Under the pieces are notes generated by a model, which saw only the letters and a program-made list of their open reading frames with translations, was not told the origin of the DNA and searched no databases. A DNA stretch of 64,000 nucleotides. Origin: Paracoccaceae bacterium (GTDB taxonomy: Bacteria > Pseudomonadota > Alphaproteobacteria > Rhodobacterales > Rhodobacteraceae). Position 1 is the stretch's first letter. The number at the start of each line of letters is the position of its first letter. The DNA lies in contig JASJAU010000007.1 in assembly GCA_030066855.1 (NCBI GenBank), positions 107,145 through 171,144 on the forward strand. The letters are read 5' to 3'. Position numbers and translations under genes: made by a program. Positions 1 through 10,711 of this stretch are shown piece after piece.

Positions 1-193
1 TGGCGCCAAACCCCTTTCCGTAGACGATCTCGGCTGGCTGCGCTTTTCCGGCAAGCTCGGGGCCGACGATGTCCGCCCAATGGGTCAAGAGCCGGGAAAC
101 GGCAAATCCCCGGCTTTCACCGGCGCGCCGCACGTTGCTTTGAACAAGCTTGGAGGCGCGCTCGAATCCCTTTTTTCGACGTGCGGCGCTCAA
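1..193 (-). CDS. DUF721 (DciA-like) domain protein, C-terminus cut by window edge
   Basis: Minus-strand reading ...RRKKGFERASKLVQSNVRRAGESRGFAVSRLLTHWADIVGPELAGKAQPAEIVYGKGFGA; divergent from mutY as in related genomes. Start codon (TTG at 193) uncertain. Confidence 0.65.
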   Translation of the reverse strand, partial: MSAARRKKGFERASKLVQSNVRRAGESRGFAVSRLLTHWADIVGPELAGKAQPAEIVYGKGFGA

Positions 194-276
194 TGCCTTG
201 CCTTCACTGCTTCGGCCTCCATTGTAGTGAACCGGTCCGCCTGGGCCAGCGGAAAGGTCCGTTCGGGGAATAAACA

Positions 277-1371
277 ATGCGTGACGCCAGCAGCGCGGAC
301 ACCCTTCTAGATTGGTATGACGCGCACGCGCGCGTGCTGCCCTGGCGGGTCGGCCCCTCGGATCGGCGTGTGGGCGTGTCGCCTGACCCCTATCGTGTAT
401 GGCTGTCCGAGATCATGCTGCAGCAGACGACCGTCGCCGCGGTCAAGTCCTACTACCTGCGGTTCATCGAGCTTTGGCCGACCGTTCAAAGGCTTGCGGC
501 GGCGGAGGATGCAGCGGTCATGGCCGAGTGGGCGGGCCTTGGATACTACGCCCGCGCCCGAAACCTTCTGAAATGCGCCCGCGTCTTGACGCACGACTTC
601 AATGGGCGCTTCCCGGAGGACTATGCAGCTCTCTTGGATCTGCCGGGCATCGGGCCGTACACCGCCGCCGCGATCTCTGCCATCGCCTTTGACAGACCGG
701 TGACCGTGGTGGACGGCAACGTTGAGCGGGTCGTTGCAAGGCTTTTCGCGGTGGAAGACCCGGTTCCCGCGTCCAAATCCGCGCTCGCGGCGCACGCCGA
801 AACGCTAACGCCCAGGCTTCGACCGGGCGATCACGCGCAGGCGATGATGGACCTCGGCGCGACAATCTGCACGCCAAGGAACCCGACCTGCGGGATTTGT
901 CCGTTGATGGACGGCTGCGAGGCGCGCGCGAGGGGGATCGCCGCCGACTTGCCCAGGAAGCTGCCCAAAAAGGCGAAACCCACAAGGCTCGGAACCGTCT
1001 ATGTCGCCCGGCGAGAGGACGGCGCGTTTCTTGTAGAAACCCGTGCGGAGAAGGGCCTTCTCGGCGGGATGCTCGGCTGGCCCGGCACCGAATGGTCAGA
1101 TCACGCGTCGGAAGACGCTCCCCCGGTTGACGCGGCATGGACGCCGCTTGGCGAAGAAGTGCGTCACACGTTCACGCATTTTCATCTGAAACTGTCCGTT
1201 CAGACAGCAGTCCTCGGCAATGACGCGGTCCCGCTTCGCGGCCGTTTCATCGCAAGGCGCGAGTTCAGACCAAGCGACATGCCGACCGTCATGCGGAAGG
1301 CCTACGACCTGGCGTCGGAGACACTCGCGGCGCAGGCTGAGCAGGAAGAGGCCGCCGGCAGCCCGGACTGA
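277..1371 (+). CDS. mutY: A/G-specific adenine glycosylase
   Basis: HhH-GPD (LPGIGPYTAAAI), Fe-S cluster cysteines CTPRNPTCGICPLMDGCEA, NUDIX-like C-terminal domain. Confidence 0.95.
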   Translation: MRDASSADTLLDWYDAHARVLPWRVGPSDRRVGVSPDPYRVWLSEIMLQQTTVAAVKSYYLRFIELWPTVQRLAAAEDAAVMAEWAGLGYYARARNLLKCARVLTHDFNGRFPEDYAALLDLPGIGPYTAAAISAIAFDRPVTVVDGNVERVVARLFAVEDPVPASKSALAAHAETLTPRLRPGDHAQAMMDLGATICTPRNPTCGICPLMDGCEARARGIAADLPRKLPKKAKPTRLGTVYVARREDGAFLVETRAEKGLLGGMLGWPGTEWSDHASEDAPPVDAAWTPLGEEVRHTFTHFHLKLSVQTAVLGNDAVPLRGRFIARREFRPSDMPTVMRKAYDLASETLAAQAEQEEAAGSPD

Positions 1372-1377
1372 CGCCCC

Positions 1378-3879
1378 TCACCCATCCGCGCGGATCGTCT
1401 CGTTCTTCGGGTCGTACGGGCTGTCTTCCGTGATCACGGCGTCCCACAGCCGGTTCTGCATTTTCACGCGGAGCTTCGCCCCCGGTTTCGCCAGCTCAGG
1501 GGTCACATAGCCCATCCCGATCGACTTGCCGAACGCGACCGAGTAGCCGCCGGAGGTCAGGCGACCGACGCGCGTGTCGCCGTCATAAAGCGCCTCGCGC
1601 CCCCATGGGTCGGCATCGTCCGGCCCGTCGATCAAAAGCGTCACGCACATGAAGCGGACTCCGGTCTCGACCATCCGCTCCTTGCCGAAATAGTCCTTTT
1701 CGAGGTCGACGAAGCGGTCGAGACCCGCTTCCAGCGGCGTCGCGTCCCGGCCAAGCTCCGTCCCGAAAGCCCTGTAGCTTTTCTCCTGACGGAGCCAGTT
1801 CTGCGCCCGAGCGCCGACAAGTTTCAGCCCATGCGTCTCGCCAGCTTCCAGAAGCTGATCCCAAAGGTAATTTTGCATCTCGATCGGATGGTGCAACTCC
1901 CAGCCCAGCTCGCCCGTATAGGCTACGCGGACCGCAGTGACCGGGCACATGCTCAACTCGATGTTCCGCGCGCTCAGCCAGGGGAACCGCTTGTTCGACA
2001 ACGCGGTCTCCGGCTCGGCGTCCCGGATCAGCTCCGCCATCACGTCGCGGGATTTCGGCCCGGCGATCGCGAACACCCCGTACTGGCTGGTCACATCGGA
2101 GATCATGACCGGCTGACTGGTCCGCGCGTAGAAATCCTCGGCGGCCTTGATGAGGTAATCCTGGTCATAGGCGGTCCAGGCCCCGGCGGAGACGAGGTAG
2201 TAGCTGTTCTCGGCCATGCGCACGATCGTGTACTCGGTCCGGGTCGTGCCGTGTGAGGTCAGGGCGTAAGTCAGGTTGATCCGGCCCACGCGGGGCAGCC
2301 TATTACAGGTGAACCAATCCAGGAACGCCGTCGCCCCCGCGCCAGTCACCGAGTGCTTGGTGAAGGCCGTGGCGTCGATCAGGCCGACGCCCTCCCGCAC
2401 AGCTTTGGCCTCCTCGACCGCGTACTGCCACCAGCCGCCGCGCCGGAAGCTCCGCGCGTCGTGATCGAAGCTGTCGGGCGCGCCCGTCGGGCCGTAGTAG
2501 TTCGGACGTTCCCAGCCGTTCACCTGCCCGAACTGGGCGCCCAGCGCCTTTTGCCGGTCGTAGGCCGGGGCGGTGCGGAGCGGACGGCAGGCCTCTCGCT
2601 CCTCATCGGGATGGTGGAGGATGTAGACGTGGGAATAGCACTCCTCGTTCTTCCGCTCCGCATATTCCGTCGTCATCCAGCTGCCGTAGCGTTTGGGGTC
2701 GAGCGAGGCCATGTCGATCTCGGCCTCGCCGTCGACCATAAGCTGAGCGAGGTAATGGCCAGTGCCGCCCGCCGCCGTGATCCCGAACGAGAACCCCTCG
2801 GCGAGCCACATGTTCCTCAGCCCCGGCGCGGGACCAAGAAGCGGATTCCCATCCGGCGTGTAGCAGATCGGTCCGTTGTAATCGTCCTTCAGACCCACTG
2901 TCTCGGACGACGGGATGCGGTGAATCATCGACATGTACTCCTCCTCGATCCGCTCCAGATCGAGCGGGAAGAGGTCGGCCCGGAAGCTGTCCGGTACGTT
3001 GTAGCTGAACCGCGCCGGCGCACCCTGCTCGTAGGGCCCGAGGATCCAGCCTCCGCGCTCCTCTCGGACGTACCACTTCGCGTCCGCGTCGCGTAGGACC
3101 GGATGCTCTGGATTGGTCTTGCGCCACTCCACGAGCGCCGGATCGGGTTCAGTCACGATGTATTGATGCTCGACCGGAATTGCGGGGATCTTGATCCCGA
3201 GGAGTCGCGCCGTCCGCTGTGAGTGGTTCCCGGTGGCCGTCACGACATGCTCGGCGTGGATCGTCATCTGCTCGTCGGACGGCACGAGGTTGCCCCCCTG
3301 CTCCACCATCTTCGTGACGGTGACGTCCCAATGATCGCCGGTCCAGTGATAGCCATCGACCTGCCACTTCCGCTCGATCGTCACGCCGTGCTGCCGCGCG
3401 CCCTTGGCCATCGCCTGGGTGACATCTGCCGGATTAATGTAGCCGTCGGTCGGGTGATAGATCGCGCCCTTCAGGTCCTCGGTCCGCACCAGCGGATACC
3501 GCTCCTTGATCTGCGCGGGGGTCAGCCATTCGTAGGGAACTCCGACCGTCTCCGCCGTCGAGGCGTAGAGCATGTACTCGTCCATGCGATCCTGCGTCTG
3601 CGCCATGCGCAGGTTGCCGACGACGTAGAACCCAGGGTTCAGGCCGGTCTCTTCCTCAAGCGTCTTGTAGTATTTGATCGAGTAGTCATGGATGTGGGTC
3701 GTCGCGTAGGACATGTTGAAGTAGGGAAGAAGACCAGCGGCGTGCCAGGTCGACCCGCTGGTCAGCTCGTCCCGCTCCAATAACATAACGTCCGACCAGC
3801 CCGCCTTTGCGAGGTGATAGGCGATGGATGTCCCGACCGCGCCTCCGCCGACGACCAATGCCTGAACCTGCGTTTTCAT
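1378..3879 (-). CDS. FAD-dependent oxidoreductase with C-terminal GcvT domains (dimethylglycine/sarcosine dehydrogenase-like)
   Basis: N-terminal GGGAVGTSIAYHLAKAG Rossmann motif, DAO domain, GcvT-like C-terminus; 833 aa. Confidence 0.88.
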   Translation of the reverse strand: MKTQVQALVVGGGAVGTSIAYHLAKAGWSDVMLLERDELTSGSTWHAAGLLPYFNMSYATTHIHDYSIKYYKTLEEETGLNPGFYVVGNLRMAQTQDRMDEYMLYASTAETVGVPYEWLTPAQIKERYPLVRTEDLKGAIYHPTDGYINPADVTQAMAKGARQHGVTIERKWQVDGYHWTGDHWDVTVTKMVEQGGNLVPSDEQMTIHAEHVVTATGNHSQRTARLLGIKIPAIPVEHQYIVTEPDPALVEWRKTNPEHPVLRDADAKWYVREERGGWILGPYEQGAPARFSYNVPDSFRADLFPLDLERIEEEYMSMIHRIPSSETVGLKDDYNGPICYTPDGNPLLGPAPGLRNMWLAEGFSFGITAAGGTGHYLAQLMVDGEAEIDMASLDPKRYGSWMTTEYAERKNEECYSHVYILHHPDEEREACRPLRTAPAYDRQKALGAQFGQVNGWERPNYYGPTGAPDSFDHDARSFRRGGWWQYAVEEAKAVREGVGLIDATAFTKHSVTGAGATAFLDWFTCNRLPRVGRINLTYALTSHGTTRTEYTIVRMAENSYYLVSAGAWTAYDQDYLIKAAEDFYARTSQPVMISDVTSQYGVFAIAGPKSRDVMAELIRDAEPETALSNKRFPWLSARNIELSMCPVTAVRVAYTGELGWELHHPIEMQNYLWDQLLEAGETHGLKLVGARAQNWLRQEKSYRAFGTELGRDATPLEAGLDRFVDLEKDYFGKERMVETGVRFMCVTLLIDGPDDADPWGREALYDGDTRVGRLTSGGYSVAFGKSIGMGYVTPELAKPGAKLRVKMQNRLWDAVITEDSPYDPKNETIRADG

Positions 3880-4091
3880 GGACTCGATTCCTTCCCTTGT
3901 CGCGCGGGATTAAACCTCAGAAATCCGCAATGCGTCAGGTCCATCCGACCAGAGAACGCCCGAATACGACGCACGCGCGACGCGGCTGCGGGTTTGTCCG
4001 CGAACGCGCGAAGCCGACGCAAGCCACTGTCCCTTCGGGGCGGAACCCTGTATCCAGATCAGGTCTCAGTTCCTGTGGGGGTCGTACGGCT

Positions 4092-5891
4092 GTGAGCCGC
4101 AAGTTTTTGTCCCATGTCCTGGCCGCCTCGGCCGCCGTCTTTCTGACCGCGACCGGCCCCGCAGCCGCAACCGACCTGAGGTTCGAGTTCGCCGCTCCCG
4201 AAGACGTGCGAGACGCTCTGTTCGGGTCGTCCCTTCTGGCAAGCGCCGACCGGGAAGGCGTCACGGACACTCAGGAGCTCCTGGCCGCCGCCAACGCGGA
4301 CTATGCGCGGCTGATCGGGGTTCTCTACGATCGGGGCTACTACGGCGCCGTGATCTCGATCCGCGTCGACGGGCGCGAGGCGGCGGAGATACCTCCGCTC
4401 TCAGCACCTGAGACGGTCAATGACATCTCGACCAGAGTCACCGCAGGCCCGCGCTACCTTTTTGGCCGGGTTCGGGCGGCGCCGCTGGCGCCGGGCACGG
4501 TTATCCCGGAAGGGTTCGCTCGGGGCCAACCGGCCGCCTTGAACACGATCCGCGGCACGGCGGAAGAAGCCGTCGACGCCTGGCGGCGCTCAGGGCACGC
4601 CAAAGCCGATCTGGCGGGCCAGCGGATCGTCGCCCGCCACGGGGAGAGAGAAACCGACGCCGATCTCAGCATCGCGCCCGGCCCCCGGCTGACGTTCGGC
4701 GCGATCACCGTTTCCGGAAATGAGAATGTCCGCACCCGGCGCATCCGTACGATTGCCGGATTGGAAGAGGGGCCGGTCTACGACCCCAAGGAGATCGAAG
4801 GCGCTGAGCGGCGACTGCGAAGAACCGGCAGTTTCCAGTCCGTTGTTGTGGAAGAGGCCGATGAGATCGGACCGGGCGACACGCTTCCCATGAACATCAA
4901 CGTGGTGGAGCAAGTTCCAAGGCGCTTTGGGTTCGGCGGGGAGTTCAGCACCATCGAAGGCGTTCGTCTGAGCGGCTTCTGGCTGCACCGGAACTTTCTG
5001 GGCGGCGCAGAACGGTTCCGCGTGGACGGCGAGATTGCGGGCGTCGGCGGAGGCACGGGCGGAACGGATTATGGCGTCAACGTCCGCTACGAGCGCCCGG
5101 CCACGCCCAGACCCGATGTCGACTTCTTCTCCGAGATCGGGTTCGAACGTCTCGATGAGCCTGATTTCACTTCCACGACCGGCGAGTTCAAGTTGGGCTT
5201 CACCCGCTACGCCACTGAAGAGCTCGTGGTCGATTTCGGGCTCGGCTTCCTCTATTCCGAAGTCGATGACGACTTCGGTCAGGAGATCTATCGCCTCGCG
5301 AATCTGCCGCTTGGCGCCGTCTACGACCGCCGATCCGATCCCCTTAACCCGAAGCAAGGCTACTTCGTCGATCTTGAGATCACGCCCTTCGCGGGTCTTT
5401 CCGGCACGGCGAGCGGCGTCCGAACGGAACTGGACGCCCGGTACTACAAAAGCGTCGGCCCGGAAGAGAAGCTTACATTCGCGGGCAGGCTGCAGCTTGG
5501 CTCCTTGGCCGGTCCCGATCTTCTGGAAAGCCCGCCGACGTATCGCTTCTACTCCGGTGGTGGCGGCACGGTGCGCGGGCAGGATTACCAGTCGCTGGCC
5601 ATTGATCTGGGCGGTGGCGACCGAAGCGGCGGCAAGAGCTTTCTTGGCCTCTCTGCTGAGGCGCGCAGAAGCGTGACAGACACCATCGAAGTCGTCGGTT
5701 TCGCCGACTGGGGCTATGTCGGCGCCGAAGATTTCCCCGATTTCTCGGGCGACAGCCACGCGGGCGCGGGCATCGGCGTGCGGTACAACACCGGCATTGG
5801 CCCGATCCGGCTTGACCTCGCGGTTCCCGTCTCGGGCGACACCGAAGCGTCGGACTACTACATCTACATCGGTATCGGACAGGCCTTCTGA
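4092..5891 (+). CDS. tamA: Autotransporter assembly factor TamA (BamA/Omp85 family)
   Basis: Signal peptide after GTG start, POTRA domains, beta-barrel with GGGGTVRGQDYQSL motif and terminal aromatic; start 3807 in the ORF track is upstream of the signal peptide. Confidence 0.85.
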   Translation: MSRKFLSHVLAASAAVFLTATGPAAATDLRFEFAAPEDVRDALFGSSLLASADREGVTDTQELLAAANADYARLIGVLYDRGYYGAVISIRVDGREAAEIPPLSAPETVNDISTRVTAGPRYLFGRVRAAPLAPGTVIPEGFARGQPAALNTIRGTAEEAVDAWRRSGHAKADLAGQRIVARHGERETDADLSIAPGPRLTFGAITVSGNENVRTRRIRTIAGLEEGPVYDPKEIEGAERRLRRTGSFQSVVVEEADEIGPGDTLPMNINVVEQVPRRFGFGGEFSTIEGVRLSGFWLHRNFLGGAERFRVDGEIAGVGGGTGGTDYGVNVRYERPATPRPDVDFFSEIGFERLDEPDFTSTTGEFKLGFTRYATEELVVDFGLGFLYSEVDDDFGQEIYRLANLPLGAVYDRRSDPLNPKQGYFVDLEITPFAGLSGTASGVRTELDARYYKSVGPEEKLTFAGRLQLGSLAGPDLLESPPTYRFYSGGGGTVRGQDYQSLAIDLGGGDRSGGKSFLGLSAEARRSVTDTIEVVGFADWGYVGAEDFPDFSGDSHAGAGIGVRYNTGIGPIRLDLAVPVSGDTEASDYYIYIGIGQAF

Positions 5892-8800
5892 TGCACCGCC
5901 TCTGGGTCATAGCTTTCCTGATGATCGCCACGCCCTTGCTGGCGCAGGAAGGTGGGGGCGGCCTCCTGCAGCGCCTGTTCGGATCAGATACCGATGCCGA
6001 AACGGACCAGGGCGGATTTCTGGAAAGGACGATCGAAGAGAACCTTTCCGGTGAAGGGCGCAATGTCGAAATAGAGGGTTTCGCCGGCATTCTGGGAGGC
6101 CGCGCGACGCTCGAGTCGCTTGCGATCTCCGATCCCGAGGGCGTTTGGCTTCGCATGTCGGACGTGGTGCTGGATTGGAACCGCGCGGCCCTTCTGCGTG
6201 GTCGGATCGAGGTTGCCGAGCTCTCCGCCGGGACGATCGAACTGCCCCGGCTGCCCACACCGGCAGAAGACGCGCCGCCCGCGCCCGAGGCGTCGGGCTT
6301 CAGCTTGCCGGAACTGCCCGTCAGCATATCGATTGAAACGCTCTCCGCCGAACTCGTGGAAATCGGCGAGCCGGTTTTCGGGGCCGCGACAACCGCAACC
6401 GTCGAAGCCTCGCTTGGACTGTCGGGCGGGGAGGGTGACGCGAAACTGTCTATCGAGCGTCTGAACGATTTCGGGAACTTGGGGCTCGACGCGTCCTACT
6501 CCAACGAAACACGCGTTCTGGCACTCGACATTTCGGTCGCTGAGGGGCCGGATGGGCTGCTGGCCAATCTTCTCGACCTGCCCGGACGGCCGTCGGTGGA
6601 GTTCTCCGCGACCGGCGAGGCACCCGTCGACTCCTTCGCCGCCGACATACTCCTCGCAACCGACAATGCGGAGCGGCTGACGGGCCGTATCGCGACCCTG
6701 CGACCCGAGGACGCGCCGGGCTCCAATATCCGGTTCGAGGCGAATGTCTCGGGCGATATCGCGCCTTTGTTCGCACCCGACATCCGACCCTTCTTCGGGG
6801 ATGACGTCTCGCTGCAGACCCAGCTGACCACGTTCGAAGACGGGAGGATCGTCCTCGACGAACTCGCGCTGAGCGCCGAGACGCTCGATCTCCAGGGGTT
6901 TGCGGCGATCGGGGCGGATCGCTTGCCGCGCGAGATCGACCTGCGCGGGTCGATCTCTTCCGGCGATGGCGGCCCGGTCCGGCTCCCCCTGTCGGGACCG
7001 CCAACGACAGTCCGGCAGGTCGATCTGGAGGTCCAGTTCGACGCGGCAATCAGCGAGGATTGGACCGGGAGGTTCGAGATCTCAAACCTCGACCGACCAG
7101 GATTCAGCGCGCGAAGTCTGGCGCTGGATGTCGACGGATTGATCGCCGCGGGCACGGCGCCTGCCGTCGACGCCAGCATTCGCGTGGAGGCCGAGGCGCT
7201 GGATCTTGGCGACCCGGACGCGCAAGGCGCTTTGGGCGAGCGGGTGACAGGAGCGGCGGAGGTGTCCTGGCGCGGCGGAGACCCTGTCCAACTGGAAGAC
7301 CTGAGGGTGTCCGGGGAAACCTACAGCTTGACCGGAACAGCCGAGCTTATTGGCGGGGAGAACGGTCTCGCGATTGCCGGAGAAGCGCGCGTCGAGGCCC
7401 GCGAGCTTGCGCGTTTCTCGGGCCTTGCCCAAAGACCGCTCTCCGGCGCTGCTGAGGTTGACGCGGACTTCGCAATTGAACCGCTCGCCGGCTTTTTCGA
7501 TGTCACAGTGGGCGGCGAGACGACCAGCCTGACGGTCGGGCAACCCGAGCTGGATCGCGTCCTTTCCGGAACCGCCCGGCTGGAGCTGGCGGCGGCGCGG
7601 GACCTTTCTGGGATGACCGTCGATCTCCAGACGTTGAAGTCGCCGCACGCGCGCATCACCGGTCAGGCGTCCTTGAAAACCGGGAAGTCCAGCCTCGCGC
7701 TTGAAGCGAAGCTAGATGACGTCTCGCTGGTTGTGCCGGAGCTGGCCGGCGGAGCAGCGCTCGGCTTCCAGGCGGCGTCGGACGATGGTCTCTGGAATTG
7801 GACACTGGAGAGCGTACTCGCGGGTTCCGAAGTTGCTGCCGAAGGCGTCGCGGAAAATGTCTTCGAGATTCCGGAAGTCTCCGGCGTAGGACGATTAACG
7901 ACCCCCGATCTCGGCGCGTTCTCGGAACTCGCAGGTCGGACCCTGAGCGGCGGAGCCGACTTGGCGTTTTCGGGGGACGTCATCGGCGATCTGAGCCGCG
8001 CCAGTCTGTCGCTTGAAGGCATGGCGAACAATCTGCGGATTGGCCAGCCGGAGGCCGACGCGCTCATGGAAGGCGCCGTTTCGATCAGCGTTGACGCGGG
8101 CCTGTCCGACAACGTCTACTCGGTCTCGCGGTCCTCGATCGAAGGACCCCAAATCTCGGTTCGAGGAGAGGGATCCTACGGGCCGTCAGAAGGCGGGGCG
8201 TCGGTCACCGGTCGCATCTCCGATCTGTCGCGTTTGCTTGAAGGCGCGCCTTCGGCCCCTCTACCGTTCTCGTTCCAGACCAACCGTAAGGGTCGCGATT
8301 GGTCCTTCGATCTGACAGCGTCCACGACCGGCGTATCGCTTTCCTCCAATGGCGTGGCCCTGGATGTCCTCGGCGACTCGCCGGCTGTGGACGGCGAACT
8401 GAAGGCAACCGTTGACGATGCGTCCGTCCTCTCGGAATTCGCCGGCCGACCTTTGAAAGGACGTATCTCGGTGGACGCGGCCGGATCGGTCGCATTCGAT
8501 CTGTCCGATTTCGATATTCGCGCGGCCGTGGACGCCGAAGATGCGAGGATTGGCGAGCCGAATGCTGACCGACTGCTAGCGGGGCCGGTTTCGCTTCGCG
8601 CCGATGCGCGGAAGTCGGGAGAGGCGATCAGAATCAGCGAGTTCACCTTCGAGTCCGACTTTTTACGGGCCTCGGCGGACGGCGCTCTCGGCGACAAAGG
8701 CGAGGCGATCGAATTGAAGGCCGATCTGCGGGACATTGCGCCCTTCGCCCCGGGGTTCAGCGGCCCGGTCAGCGCCACAGGCACATTGCGTCCCACGGCC

Positions 8801-10180
8801 GACGGCGCAATCGAACTGGACCTTGAGGCCCAAGGTCCGGGCGGATCGCGTGTGGCGGTCGCCGGGACGGCGGAGCGAGACGTATCCTCCGTGGGGCTCG
8901 GCGCGCGCGGAACCCTCCCCCTTGGATTGATGGACCGTTTCGTCGCGCCAAGATCGCTGTCAGGCAGCGCCGGCTTCGATCTGCGGATCGATGGCGCGCC
9001 GGCGGTCGGCAACGTAACCGGACTGGTGGCCATCTCAAGCGCCCGGTTCGTCGCGCCGGACGTGGGCGTCAACCTGAACAGCATCTCCGGCAATATCGAG
9101 CTGGCCGGCGGCGCGGCCAGCCTTGCTGCGACGGGGGCGCTGGAAACCGGCGGCCAGGTGTCTCTCGAAGGCGGCGCTGGTCTCTCGGCGCCCTTCACGG
9201 GCGACATCGTCGTCAAGCTTTCGAACGCCGTTCTCACCGACCCGCGCCTCTACGAGACGGTACTGAACGGTGAGATCAGGATTGCCGGGCCTTTGGCCGG
9301 CGGCGCCCGGATCAGCGGCGGGATCGACGTGGGTACGACAACCGTCCGCATCCCCTCCTCCGGCCTCGGCGGCGCGGGCGCAGTGCCGGACATCATCCAT
9401 ATAGATGAGCCGCCTCCGGTGCGCGGTACCCGCCGCAGAGCGGGATTGCTGGACGGGGAGGCGAACGGCGGAGGAGGCGGACCCGAATACGGCCTCGACA
9501 TCTCCGTGACCGCCCCCAACCGGGTCTTTGTCCGCGGCAGGGGGCTGGATGCTGAGTTTGGCGGCGCGGTCAAACTCGCCGGCACGACGCGCGCCGTGGT
9601 CCCGTCAGGCGCCTTCAACCTGATCCGCGGACGCCTGGACATTCTCGGCCAGCGGCTTGTCATCGATGAGGCGACCATCACGCTCGAAGGCTCGCTCACA
9701 CCGGTCGTTCGCATACGCGCGACGGCGGACGCTGACGAATACCGGATAAGCGTTCTGGTCACGGGCCCGGTGACCGAGCCGGATATCGAATTCACGTCCC
9801 AACCGGAACTTCCTGAGGAGGAGGTGATCTCCCGGCTCCTGTTCGGGCGAGGTCTGGACACGCTCTCCCCCATTCAGGCCGCACGTCTGGCTCTGGCCGT
9901 CCGCACGCTCGCCGGGCGCGGCGGTGAAGGCGTGGTGGGCAATATCCGGCAGGGCGCAGGGCTTGCCGACCTGGATGTGACCACCGACGAGGAAGGCAAC
10001 ACACAGTTCCGCGCGGGCGCGTATCTGAGCGACAACCTCTACACCGATGTCACGGTCGGCGGCGGTGGCGAGACGATCCTCAACCTCAACCTCGATGTCT
10101 CACGCTCAGTCACGGTCAAGGGCTCGGTGTCGAATGACGGAGACACAAGTATCGGGGTTTTCTTTGAACGCGACTACTAG
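5891..10180 (+). CDS. tamB: Translocation/assembly module protein TamB (DUF490)
   Basis: Very long repetitive beta-rich protein, C-terminal DUF490 features (PDIEFTSQPELPEEEVISRLLFGRG); overlaps the tamA stop. Confidence 0.9.
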   Translation: MHRLWVIAFLMIATPLLAQEGGGGLLQRLFGSDTDAETDQGGFLERTIEENLSGEGRNVEIEGFAGILGGRATLESLAISDPEGVWLRMSDVVLDWNRAALLRGRIEVAELSAGTIELPRLPTPAEDAPPAPEASGFSLPELPVSISIETLSAELVEIGEPVFGAATTATVEASLGLSGGEGDAKLSIERLNDFGNLGLDASYSNETRVLALDISVAEGPDGLLANLLDLPGRPSVEFSATGEAPVDSFAADILLATDNAERLTGRIATLRPEDAPGSNIRFEANVSGDIAPLFAPDIRPFFGDDVSLQTQLTTFEDGRIVLDELALSAETLDLQGFAAIGADRLPREIDLRGSISSGDGGPVRLPLSGPPTTVRQVDLEVQFDAAISEDWTGRFEISNLDRPGFSARSLALDVDGLIAAGTAPAVDASIRVEAEALDLGDPDAQGALGERVTGAAEVSWRGGDPVQLEDLRVSGETYSLTGTAELIGGENGLAIAGEARVEARELARFSGLAQRPLSGAAEVDADFAIEPLAGFFDVTVGGETTSLTVGQPELDRVLSGTARLELAAARDLSGMTVDLQTLKSPHARITGQASLKTGKSSLALEAKLDDVSLVVPELAGGAALGFQAASDDGLWNWTLESVLAGSEVAAEGVAENVFEIPEVSGVGRLTTPDLGAFSELAGRTLSGGADLAFSGDVIGDLSRASLSLEGMANNLRIGQPEADALMEGAVSISVDAGLSDNVYSVSRSSIEGPQISVRGEGSYGPSEGGASVTGRISDLSRLLEGAPSAPLPFSFQTNRKGRDWSFDLTASTTGVSLSSNGVALDVLGDSPAVDGELKATVDDASVLSEFAGRPLKGRISVDAAGSVAFDLSDFDIRAAVDAEDARIGEPNADRLLAGPVSLRADARKSGEAIRISEFTFESDFLRASADGALGDKGEAIELKADLRDIAPFAPGFSGPVSATGTLRPTADGAIELDLEAQGPGGSRVAVAGTAERDVSSVGLGARGTLPLGLMDRFVAPRSLSGSAGFDLRIDGAPAVGNVTGLVAISSARFVAPDVGVNLNSISGNIELAGGAASLAATGALETGGQVSLEGGAGLSAPFTGDIVVKLSNAVLTDPRLYETVLNGEIRIAGPLAGGARISGGIDVGTTTVRIPSSGLGGAGAVPDIIHIDEPPPVRGTRRRAGLLDGEANGGGGGPEYGLDISVTAPNRVFVRGRGLDAEFGGAVKLAGTTRAVVPSGAFNLIRGRLDILGQRLVIDEATITLEGSLTPVVRIRATADADEYRISVLVTGPVTEPDIEFTSQPELPEEEVISRLLFGRGLDTLSPIQAARLALAVRTLAGRGGEGVVGNIRQGAGLADLDVTTDEEGNTQFRAGAYLSDNLYTDVTVGGGGETILNLNLDVSRSVTVKGSVSNDGDTSIGVFFERDY

Positions 10181-10336
10181 GGAAAGCGTGTTCTTGGAAT
10201 TGCCATATTGCGATGCTAAGTTGAGGTTAAGCCCAGCGCCGGGTTGGAGAAAAGGCGCGCTGAAAAGGAGGACAATGTCCTGTCTTACCTCCGCGACGCG
10301 GTCCGTGATCAGACCGCAGGGACTTTCGGCCAGGCC

Positions 10337-10702
10337 ATGACCGAGCATGCCCCCCTGACGAGCGAGGAACTGCTCGAAAACATCCTGACATCACTGGAAG
10401 ACGACAAGGCCGAGGACGTTGTGAAGATCGACCTTCGCGGCAAGTCCGAGATGGCAGATTACATGGTCATCGCGTCGGGCCGCTCGACGCGCCAGGTCGC
10501 CGCGATTTCCGAGCATCTCGTCGAGAAGCTCAAACAGGAGCATGGGCGCCTGTCCAAAGTCGAAGGCAAGGATGCCGGCGATTGGGTTCTGATCGACGCC
10601 GGAGACGTGATTGTGCATGTCTTCCGGCCGGAGGTCCGCGAGTTCTATCAGCTCGAGAAGATGTGGCTCGCGCCCTCAACCGCCGCCAAGACGGGTCTCT
10701 GA
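10337..10702 (+). CDS. rsfS: Ribosome silencing factor RsfS
   Basis: [30 protein letters not shown]...WVLIDAGDVIVHVFRPEVREFYQLEKMW. Confidence 0.93.
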   Translation: MTEHAPLTSEELLENILTSLEDDKAEDVVKIDLRGKSEMADYMVIASGRSTRQVAAISEHLVEKLKQEHGRLSKVEGKDAGDWVLIDAGDVIVHVFRPEVREFYQLEKMWLAPSTAAKTGL

Positions 10703-10711
10703 GCCTCTGAC

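Noticed and set aside
4590-5759. 389-aa minus-strand ORF opposite tamA
   Set aside because: Shadow ORF; the TamA barrel and POTRA signatures are on the plus strand.
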